From the NCBI GenBank assembly GCA_016764035.1, contig JAESSQ010000206.1, positions 1 through 11,945 of the forward strand: a DNA stretch of 11,945 nucleotides, given 5' to 3'. A model generated the notes under the pieces. It did not search any database, was not told where the DNA came from, and saw only the letters and a program-made list of their open reading frames with translations. The DNA comes from Gammaproteobacteria bacterium (GTDB taxonomy: Bacteria; Pseudomonadota; Gammaproteobacteria; SZUA-229). This document shows positions 6,419 to 11,945 of the stretch, one piece after another (the stretch's first letter is position 1; the number at the start of each line of letters is the position of its first letter). The translations under genes and the position numbers were made by a program.

Positions 6419-6556
6419 GACCTTATTCCATCCCCAAAATGAGTTTTATAATTATTTTTTTGTACGCATTTAGTTATGTAAGTTGGAACAATCAATTGCC
6501 TTTATATTCCATAGACTTACAAGGTTCTTCTAACGTTAGCCCTGACGTTGGCAAAA

Positions 6557-6586
6557 CTTATATCATCCTTTCAGTTTAAGAAGCAA
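6557..6586 (-). promoter_or_regulatory. Candidate sigma-70 promoter for rpoS
   Basis: On the minus strand TTGCTT (6586-6581) and TATAAG (6562-6557) are 18 bases apart, a fair match to TTGACA-N17-TATAAT. A start near 6550 would give an rpoS leader of roughly 130 bases. In many gammaproteobacteria the main rpoS promoter is inside nlpD, so this may be additional or not used. Confidence 0.35.
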
Positions 6587-6630
6587 GTATTTATTAAAAA
6601 AAACTAGAATTTAATTTATGTTCAAGACGT

Positions 6631-6655
6631 AACCCACATGATATTGTGGTTTTTT
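6631..6655 (+). terminator. Possible plus-strand hairpin with T run, antisense to the rpoS leader
   Basis: CCACA (6634-6638) pairs with TGTGG (6645-6649) around six bases, with A-T pairs extending outside a bulged C, and six T follow at 6650-6655. It looks like a weak intrinsic terminator on the plus strand, yet no plus-strand gene precedes it. It might stop antisense transcription towards nlpD. Confidence 0.25.
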
Positions 6656-6772
6656 ATTTACACCACACAAGAGCCCCTATCCATATTGGATAAGTTGCAT
6701 TGAGAATATAGCATTTAACTTTAGATAATTCTTCGATTAAATAAACACAATATAAGTTAAAAATTAACAACA

Positions 6773-7744
6773 TTACCAAGGCAAATATTTTAGTGGATCA
6801 ACCGGTTTACCATTTTTTCTTATCTCAAAATGCAAACGAGCACTTGATTTATCCTTACGTCCCATTTCAGCAATTTTCTGACCGGCCTTAACACTGTCGC
6901 CTTGCTTAACGATAATTTTTCGATTATAAGCATAAGCACTTAAATATGTATTATTGTGTTTAATAATAATTAGATTACCGTAACTTATTAAACCATTGCC
7001 ACTGTAAACAACTTTACCATCAGCTGCTGCCACAATCGTCGCACCCATACTGCCGGCAATATCGATACCTTTCGCGTCATTGCGATTGCGACTATACTTT
7101 TTAATTACTCTACCCTTCACAGGTTTTCGCCAGCGTACTGACTTTGGCCAACTAAATTTTTGCGTTGATGAAGGCGAAACTTTTGTCGTAGACGTTGCTG
7201 TCGATTTTGCTTTCTGTTTTTTATTTTTGTTAGCTGAAGTATTTAATGGTTTTAGAAAAATGGTTTGTCCGGGATGTATCGTATAAGGTCTTTTAAGTTG
7301 ATTAAGTTTTATCAACTGATTAACGGTAACACCAGAACGTTTTGAGATACTGTATAGCGTATCCCCTTTTGTGGCTTTGACCCACTTGCTACCGAAAGGT
7401 ATCGAATATTTAGTGGCTGTATATAATTTTGCTGAAGGTTGCTTAGTCGTTACGTGCGGCGCATAAGAAGTATTATTTTTCGCTACAAAATTATTTGGCT
7501 TTCGGGTATGTAACCGTTGACCTGGCTTGATAACATTATTGGCACTAATATTATTCCAGGCTGAGAACGCCTCAGGGTCAAGTTCATAACGCCAGGCGAT
7601 AGAGTAGATTGTATCACCTGATTTAACGGTATAGTCGTCTGGGTTCCATTGCTTAACGTTGTTAGAACAGGCAATCAACCCCAACACTAAAAGGCTAACT
7701 AGAAAAACTTTTGCTTGCTGAGTACAACTACGTTGACATCTCAT
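6773..7744 (-). CDS. nlpD: NlpD-type lipoprotein: two LysM domains and degenerate M23 peptidase domain
   Basis: This envelope lipoprotein activates an AmiC-type amidase during septal peptidoglycan splitting. The signal peptide ends in the lipobox LIAC (23-26), with Ser after the lipidated C26, which favours outer-membrane sorting. LysM 1 is at about 38-80 (YTVKSGDTIYSIAWRY) and LysM 2 at about 122-165 (VKATKGDTLYSISKRSG). A Lys/Ser/Thr-rich linker (170-196) leads to the M23/LytM-like domain (about 205-323). That domain lacks zinc ligands: the usual H of the HxxxD motif is not present before GIDIAG, the YAH His is Tyr (SAYAYN), and the HLH motif reads RLHFEIR. So it should regulate, not cut. 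The single in-frame ATG at 7744 is chosen; only a weak GAG precedes it. It lies 20 bases after the YqaA-type gene and upstream of rpoS, the classic pairing. The protein contains more than one LysM, unlike E. coli NlpD. Confidence 0.93.
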   Translation of the reverse strand: MRCQRSCTQQAKVFLVSLLVLGLIACSNNVKQWNPDDYTVKSGDTIYSIAWRYELDPEAFSAWNNISANNVIKPGQRLHTRKPNNFVAKNNTSYAPHVTTKQPSAKLYTATKYSIPFGSKWVKATKGDTLYSISKRSGVTVNQLIKLNQLKRPYTIHPGQTIFLKPLNTSANKNKKQKAKSTATSTTKVSPSSTQKFSWPKSVRWRKPVKGRVIKKYSRNRNDAKGIDIAGSMGATIVAAADGKVVYSGNGLISYGNLIIIKHNNTYLSAYAYNRKIIVKQGDSVKAGQKIAEMGRKDKSSARLHFEIRKNGKPVDPLKYLPW

Positions 7745-7764
7745 TGCTCATTTGGCTGGGTTTG

Positions 7765-8334
7765 TTAATGGAGATATATAAATACTGCAATTACAATGAC
7801 AGTAAACCAACCTAACCATTCAATATATTTTCGTACCACCGGCTCAAGTTTTGGCCCTGCCCATGCCATTAAAAGAGCAACCAAAAAGAAATGCGCTGAA
7901 CGACCGACGAGCGCAGCCAATATAAAAGGCAGTATCGCCATAGAAAGCGCGCCTGCCGAAAGCGTAAATAGTTTAAACGGAATTGGCGAAAAACCTGCAA
8001 TAACCACAGCCCAAAATCCCCATTCACTAAACCATTGTTGTGCCGTCATGTATTTATCCCAGTAACCGACGTCATGTAAAATAGGTTCAATGGCGCTAAT
8101 CAAAAAATAACCAAGATAATAACCAACAATACCGCCAAGCACCGACATCGTGGTGGCGATAAGAGCAATACGTACGGCTCGTTCAGGCCTGGCCACCGCC
8201 ATCGGTGCTACCATTAATGCAGTAGGTATAGGAAAAAATATCGACTCAAAGATACTGAGGCCGATTAGATAACGCTCGGCATGTGGATGCGCTGCCCATA
8301 CCATGACTTTATTATACAATCCAGAAAACAACAT
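7765..8334 (-). CDS. YqaA/DedA-family (VTT domain) membrane protein
   Basis: This is an inner-membrane protein of the VTT/SNARE-associated superfamily. Several DedA members support lipid scrambling or transport and proton-dependent homeostasis; the role of the short YqaA branch is not settled. Hydrophobic segments lie at about 22-45, 56-80, 107-118, 133-158 and 173-188. Family marks are E30 with FFPIP at 33-37, GYYLGYFL at 71-78, the re-entrant FSPIPFKLFTLSAGAL at 115-130 and GRSAHFF at 144-150, where the family often has GRxxRF. Length (189) fits the YqaA group, shorter than classical DedA. The ATG overlaps the pcm stop by one base (TAATG), so translation is probably coupled. The position between pcm and nlpD matches other marine gammaproteobacteria as far as I recall. 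Confidence 0.85.
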   Translation of the reverse strand: MLFSGLYNKVMVWAAHPHAERYLIGLSIFESIFFPIPTALMVAPMAVARPERAVRIALIATTMSVLGGIVGYYLGYFLISAIEPILHDVGYWDKYMTAQQWFSEWGFWAVVIAGFSPIPFKLFTLSAGALSMAILPFILAALVGRSAHFFLVALLMAWAGPKLEPVVRKYIEWLGWFTVIVIAVFIYLH

Positions 8335-9002
8335 TAACGTACAGCTCCATCAAGTAAGGGTACAAAATGAACGGATTCATGAATAGTCTCTTCAAAACCT
8401 TCTTCCGTTCGCACATACAGTTTTAGTTGCTGGCCACCCTTACTAGCACCGACTGGAATAACCAGGCGACCACCAATCGCAAGTTGATCTAACAAACTAG
8501 GTGGCACAATTTCCGGAGCAGCCGTTACCAAAATCGCCGGATACGGTGCATTGGGTGCCCAGCCCCACGAACCATCACTATGTTTTGAAAACACATTCAA
8601 CAACCCCATTTTGCGATGCGCATCACGCGCCTTTTGTAACAATGCGCTGATACGCTCCACTGTGTATATCTTAGGCACTAGACGCGATAAAACTGCTGAT
8701 TGATAACCCGAGCCCGTACCCACTTCAAGTACCACATCAGGCACACCTGCTTCGAGTAAAATTTCTGTCATGCGTGCAACGATGTACGGCTGCGATATCG
8801 TCTGCCCATGACCAATCGGCAATGCCGTATCTTCATATGCACGCGACGCCATCGCTTCATCGACAAATATATGACGTGGCGTGGTTCTGATAACTTCCAG
8901 TACGCGCTGATTCTTAATACCTTTATCACGTAAACGATCGACCAGACGGTCGCGTGTACGCTGCGACGTCATACCTATACCTTGTATCTCGTTATCTATC
9001 AT
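8334..9002 (-). CDS. pcm: Protein-L-isoaspartate O-methyltransferase
   Basis: This SAM-dependent repair enzyme methylates isoaspartyl residues in aged proteins so that they can revert to aspartate (cytosol). Motifs: RTTPRHIFVDEA near residue 40; substrate/SAM segment ALPIGHGQTISQPYIVARMTE at about 60-80; SAM motif I VLEVGTGSGYQSAVL at 91-105; IYTVER at 112-117; ILVTAAPEIVP; and the C-terminal GGRLVIPVG and VHFVPLLDG. Full length for the family (about 210-220). The ATG at 9002 directly abuts the surE stop (TAGATG). An in-frame ATG at 8972, reading MTSQRTRDRL and preceded by AAGG seven bases upstream, is a credible alternative giving 212 residues, and the P. aeruginosa enzyme starts there. I keep the longer form because GIGMTSQRTR is recognisable in relatives from memory. 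It is part of the surE-pcm-yqaA-nlpD operon. Confidence 0.94.
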   Translation of the reverse strand: MIDNEIQGIGMTSQRTRDRLVDRLRDKGIKNQRVLEVIRTTPRHIFVDEAMASRAYEDTALPIGHGQTISQPYIVARMTEILLEAGVPDVVLEVGTGSGYQSAVLSRLVPKIYTVERISALLQKARDAHRKMGLLNVFSKHSDGSWGWAPNAPYPAILVTAAPEIVPPSLLDQLAIGGRLVIPVGASKGGQQLKLYVRTEEGFEETIHESVHFVPLLDGAVR

Positions 9003-9764
9003 CTATGCATGTTTACTATTATGATCACAAAGCCAACTATCAACCTCGGCAAGACTATCATACCGAGTTAAATCGATTTGCAGCGGTGTGATTGACACAA
9101 AATGGTTACTAACAGCATAAAAATCCGTACCCTCTCCCGCATCCTGAGCCTCGCCCGGCGGCCCTACCCAATACATAGGATCACCACGCGGATCATCTTG
9201 AATTATCACACCTTTCGACTGGTGACGATTACCTAATCGCGTAGCACGAAAACCTTTTATTTCAGACCAGGGGATGTCAGGCACATTGATATTCAAGATA
9301 GTGTTCGATGCAAATGAAACCTGCTTAAAATCTTTAAGTAGATGTAATAAAACCTTTGCTGCGGTCTCAAAGTACTCAGGCGTGTACGAATCCATAGAAA
9401 TGGCCATTGCCGGCAAACCTAGGTGACGCCCTTCCATCGCCGCTGCAACCGTACCGGAGTACAGCACATCATCGCCCATATTTGCGCCTGCATTAATGCC
9501 CGAAATTACCATGTCCGGTACTTTATCAAGTAAACCCGTTAACGCAAGATGTACTGAATCTGTCGGCGTGCCGTCAACATAATAAACATTATCCTCTAGC
9601 TTGCATGCGCGCAAACCACGCTCCAGCGTCAACGAATTACTTGCACCGCTGCAGTTTCTTTCGGGCGCAACAACGGAAACTTCATATTCAGAAGTAAGCG
9701 CCTCAATTAATATTGCAATACCCGGCGCCCGGTAACCATCGTCATTAGTAACTAAAATATGCAC
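9003..9764 (-). CDS. surE: 5'/3'-nucleotidase SurE
   Basis: This metal-dependent phosphatase removes phosphate from 5'- and 3'-nucleotides and short polyphosphates; it is a stationary-phase survival factor in the cytosol. The N-terminus MHILVTNDDG carries D8 and D9, followed by APERNCSGASNSLT with S39 and VISGINAGANMGDD with N91. These are exactly the four metal-site positions of the family. YVDGTPTDSVHLAL and YSGTVAAAMEGRHLGLPAMAIS complete the core. The length of 253 is usual. The start is a GTG at 9762-9764; it places ILVTNDDG where the family needs it, although no clear ribosome site precedes it. It is the first gene of the minus-strand operon here. The truD and ispF genes often found before surE are absent; the divergent Smr gene lies 55 bases upstream instead. 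Confidence 0.95.
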   Translation of the reverse strand: MHILVTNDDGYRAPGIAILIEALTSEYEVSVVAPERNCSGASNSLTLERGLRACKLEDNVYYVDGTPTDSVHLALTGLLDKVPDMVISGINAGANMGDDVLYSGTVAAAMEGRHLGLPAMAISMDSYTPEYFETAAKVLLHLLKDFKQVSFASNTILNINVPDIPWSEIKGFRATRLGNRHQSKGVIIQDDPRGDPMYWVGPPGEAQDAGEGTDFYAVSNHFVSITPLQIDLTRYDSLAEVDSWLCDHNSKHA

Positions 9765-9819
9765 GAACAGATAATCACGTTAAAATCAAAGCAGTATCAT
9801 ACCGTAAGAGACGCACGTA

Positions 9820-10368
9820 ATGAGTAATGATTCAACAAAAAATGACGATGATGAATTATTTCTGGCCGAAATGTCAGGTGTCGAGCCATTGCAGCCCAAC
9901 AACAAAATTCAGCTTAAGAAAAAGCCCAGGCCCGCAGCTAAACAATCGTTCGAAAACACACATGATTCTGCCTTCAATGATGTTTTTTCAGATGCTGAAA
10001 TTATAGAAGACTGCCCGGATATCCTACGTTTTTCACGTAGCGGCCTGCAACACAAGGTATTAAAAAAATTACGTCAGGGCAAAAACCCTATCGAACTCAG
10101 CCTCGACCTACATGGGTTAACCGTGATAGCGGCTAGAAAAATACTGATAGCATTTTTAGACGAGTGTAAGTCTATAGGTGTGCGCCATGCCATCATCGTT
10201 CATGGCAAAGGTTTTCGATCAAAAGACAAACCCGTCATCAAACCCATGGTGAATCGTTGGTTGCGAGACGTTGATGATGTACTCGCGTTTCATACTGCAC
10301 AGCCAAAAGACGGTGGCGGTGGCGCCGTTTATGTTTTATTTAAGACGTTAAAATCGGATGAGCATTAG
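9820..10368 (+). CDS. Smr-domain protein, SmrA-type putative DNA endonuclease
   Basis: This is a stand-alone Smr (small MutS-related) protein. An N-terminal polar, acidic and Lys-rich stretch (1-65) leads into a short helix (about 70-90), then the Smr domain. The domain runs from LDLHGLT (95-101) and ARKIL through HAIIVHGKGFRS (HGKG at 128-131), NRWLRD and AFHTAQPKDGGGGAVYVLFK, where GGGGAVYV at 165-172 is the third conserved motif. Relatives such as E. coli YdaL have nicking endonuclease activity on DNA and related YfcN acts in ribosome rescue, so the substrate of this one is open. The ATG at 9820 follows a purine-rich AAGAGA eight bases upstream. It is divergent from surE and convergent with the GGDEF-EAL gene; the 100 bases after its stop show no convincing terminator. 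Confidence 0.88.
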   Translation: MSNDSTKNDDDELFLAEMSGVEPLQPNNKIQLKKKPRPAAKQSFENTHDSAFNDVFSDAEIIEDCPDILRFSRSGLQHKVLKKLRQGKNPIELSLDLHGLTVIAARKILIAFLDECKSIGVRHAIIVHGKGFRSKDKPVIKPMVNRWLRDVDDVLAFHTAQPKDGGGGAVYVLFKTLKSDEH

Positions 10369-10468
10369 CGATACATATACAACCCAGGCAAGCTTAGAGA
10401 AGCATTAAGATTTTTATATGCTATTAGTAAAATTTACTCTGATTAAAGTGACAGCATTTCTATACACA

Positions 10469-11945
10469 CTACCCATTTAAATAACGTTGTTGGGGGTTTT
10501 CAAGTACGGCCAAAAACTGTTCAAGGGGTAAAGCTTTATAAAAATAATAACCTTGTATTTTAACGGTTTGCTCAAGTGCTCGTATTTTATCCAGTTGCTG
10601 TTTTGTCTCGACGCCTTCGATAACCACCTCCATATCGAGCGATTTCATTAACGCAATCATACCTTTCAATAGCTGTAAATCCTTTTCGCTTTGCTCTATA
10701 TTCATGACAAATTCACGATCAATTTTTACAACATCCGCAGTAAATTTTCGAATATAGGCGAATGATGAGTACCCAGTACCAAAGTCATCGATATAAATCT
10801 TAAACCCTCGTTCACTCAACTGGTTTATTTTATACATAATAAGTTCTGGATCCTGGTTAAACATAGATTCAGTGATTTCAAAACTGGTCCGTTGACGAAG
10901 TTCCGGTGACTTATCAAATATTTGATCAACCTTTGCCAGGAAATCTTCATCATAAAATTGCTGGATAGAAAGGTTGATAGATACACGAGGTAGATGCTCG
11001 TATTGTTGCAACGACTGGACAACGTTTTCAATTAAGTTATTGGTATACTTACGGATTAAACCACGCTGCTCCAAAACAGGAATAAACTTACCAGGTGGAA
11101 TCATTTCACCTTCGTGACACCAGCGTGATAACACTTCAGCGCCGATAATATTTCCATCTAAATCACAAATAGGCTGATAATATGGCATAAACTCTTTGTT
11201 TTCAAATGCCTGGTCCATTTTTGAAGTTAAGCTAACGTTCTCCTGCATTTGTTGCCACATCGACTCACTAAAAATCTCATAACGATTTTTTCCTCTATGT
11301 TTGGCTTCATACATTGCAAGATCAGACATCGTCATAATACGAGAGGCTTCGGTTTCATTGCCCGTACCTGCACAGATACCGATACTAGCTGAAACGGACA
11401 TTTTTCGATTACCTGACAAAACAATAGGTTTCGCAATTTCATTAAGAAAAATCTTTGCCATGGTAACAATTCTTGACTCGCCTCCAGGTGTATGCAGTAA
11501 GCATATAAATTCATCACCACCAATTCTGGCAACAACATCACTGCCTCGGACAATAGACTGCATACGGTGCGAGATTTCCTGTAACAGCTCATCACCCGTA
11601 TGGCGGCCAAAAGTATCATTGATAATTTTAAAACCATCCAGGTCGATAAATAAAATAGCAAATTTATAAGCCGTATCAGTACGACTTCGATCTAATGCAT
11701 GTTGTAGTTGTACTTCAAATGCAGCCCGATTAGGCAAAGCCGTTAAAGTATCCGTAAGCGCCATTTTCTCCAGTTTTATCTGCGCAGTTTTTTTCTGGGT
11801 AATCTGTTGCTCTAGTTCATATGTACGCTCAACAACACGATCTTCCAGATGTGTTTTTTCACTCTCTAACATATGCTGTAAATCGATGAGCTCAGTACTA
11901 TCTTCCAGTAAAACAAGTTGATAAGGATGCCCTTCAATATCAATT
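10469..11945 (-). CDS. GGDEF-EAL cyclic-di-GMP enzyme, N-terminally truncated by the window edge
   Basis: This is a bifunctional-type cyclic-di-GMP protein. The frame stays open to 11945, so the Met at 11872 is internal. The extra 24 residues (IDIEGHPYQLVLLEDSTELIDLQH) look like the end of a PAS sensor domain. Numbered from that Met: coiled coil at about 1-36; GGDEF domain at about 37-200 with the RGSD inhibitory I-site at 109-112 and an intact GGDEF at 118-122; EAL domain at about 215-460. In the EAL domain the signature reads EVL at 246-248. Other catalytic landmarks remain: INLSIQQF, FEITES, IDDFGTGYSS, VVKID, IEGVET and QGYYFYKALP. By motifs both synthase and phosphodiesterase halves may be active; which dominates cannot be told. 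It regulates motile-sessile choice or EPS. The neighbours give no partner. The stop (TAG at 10469-10471) is certain. Confidence 0.93.
   Translation of the reverse strand, partial: IDIEGHPYQLVLLEDSTELIDLQHMLESEKTHLEDRVVERTYELEQQITQKKTAQIKLEKMALTDTLTALPNRAAFEVQLQHALDRSRTDTAYKFAILFIDLDGFKIINDTFGRHTGDELLQEISHRMQSIVRGSDVVARIGGDEFICLLHTPGGESRIVTMAKIFLNEIAKPIVLSGNRKMSVSASIGICAGTGNETEASRIMTMSDLAMYEAKHRGKNRYEIFSESMWQQMQENVSLTSKMDQAFENKEFMPYYQPICDLDGNIIGAEVLSRWCHEGEMIPPGKFIPVLEQRGLIRKYTNNLIENVVQSLQQYEHLPRVSINLSIQQFYDEDFLAKVDQIFDKSPELRQRTSFEITESMFNQDPELIMYKINQLSERGFKIYIDDFGTGYSSFAYIRKFTADVVKIDREFVMNIEQSEKDLQLLKGMIALMKSLDMEVVIEGVETKQQLDKIRALEQTVKIQGYYFYKALPLEQFLAVLENPQQRYLNG

Larger units (their letters stand above)
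6419..6772 (-). other. nlpD-rpoS intergenic leader region
   Basis: These 354 bases carry no supported gene. On the minus strand, from nlpD towards rpoS, they contain a TATCCA-tat-TGGATA dyad (6678-6692) and alternating TGTGG/CCACA boxes (6634-6667). A candidate promoter (6557-6586), ACGTT direct repeats (6532-6552) and an AT-rich stretch before rpoS follow. No T run follows any hairpin on the minus strand, so nlpD transcripts may run into rpoS. A long untranslated rpoS leader would offer room for small-RNA control as in enterics, but no homologous structure is recognisable. Confidence 0.5.

Noticed and set aside
10398..10436. Short dyads agcat/atgct and agtaaa/tttact after the Smr gene
   Set aside because: Stems of five or six A-T-rich pairs without a T run; not convincing as terminators in AT-rich DNA.
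11301..11669. 122-codon plus-strand and 109-codon minus-strand frames in the GGDEF region
   Set aside because: Both overlap the intact GGDEF domain coding frame in other frames and resemble no protein.

Overview
The window looks like a chromosomal segment of a gammaproteobacterium of moderate-to-low G+C content. The main evidence is the minus-strand order surE - pcm - YqaA/DedA-type gene - nlpD - rpoS, a conserved gammaproteobacterial block. RpoS, NlpD, Pcm and SurE all read as close relatives of their gammaproteobacterial counterparts. A PEP-CTERM/exosortase substrate suggests an aquatic or biofilm/EPS-producing lineage. I cannot assign an order or genus. No tRNA, rRNA, CRISPR array, insertion sequence or phage gene was seen.

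Left part (1-5056): the 3' end of aat (leucyl/phenylalanyl-tRNA-protein transferase), then thrC with its own extended -10 promoter and intrinsic terminator. Next comes a minus-strand gene for a small exported PEP-CTERM protein, followed by an AT-rich, dyad-rich regulatory stretch. Then hom (homoserine dehydrogenase, minus strand) lies divergent from a small Mth938-like gene. The two threonine-pathway genes, often one hom-thrC operon, are here convergent and separated by the PEP-CTERM gene. No thrB is present in the window.

Middle (5057-6772): a gene-free block of degenerate GC-richer repeats, then the rpoS terminator, rpoS with an unusual Lys/Ala-rich N-terminal insert, and a 354-base nlpD-rpoS leader holding a candidate rpoS promoter and several dyads.

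Right part (6773-11945): nlpD, a YqaA/VTT membrane protein gene, pcm and surE form a tight minus-strand stress/cell-envelope operon with abutting or overlapping genes. A divergent plus-strand Smr-domain gene follows. The window ends in a minus-strand PAS(?)-GGDEF-EAL cyclic-di-GMP gene whose 5' end lies outside.

Functionally, surE (nucleotide phosphatase), pcm (isoaspartyl repair), nlpD (amidase activator) and rpoS (stationary-phase sigma factor) form a survival and envelope module. hom and thrC lead aspartate semialdehyde towards threonine. The most unusual points are the RpoS N-terminal insert with exact DNA tandem repeats, the dyad cluster upstream of the PEP-CTERM gene, and the diverged repeat array after rpoS.
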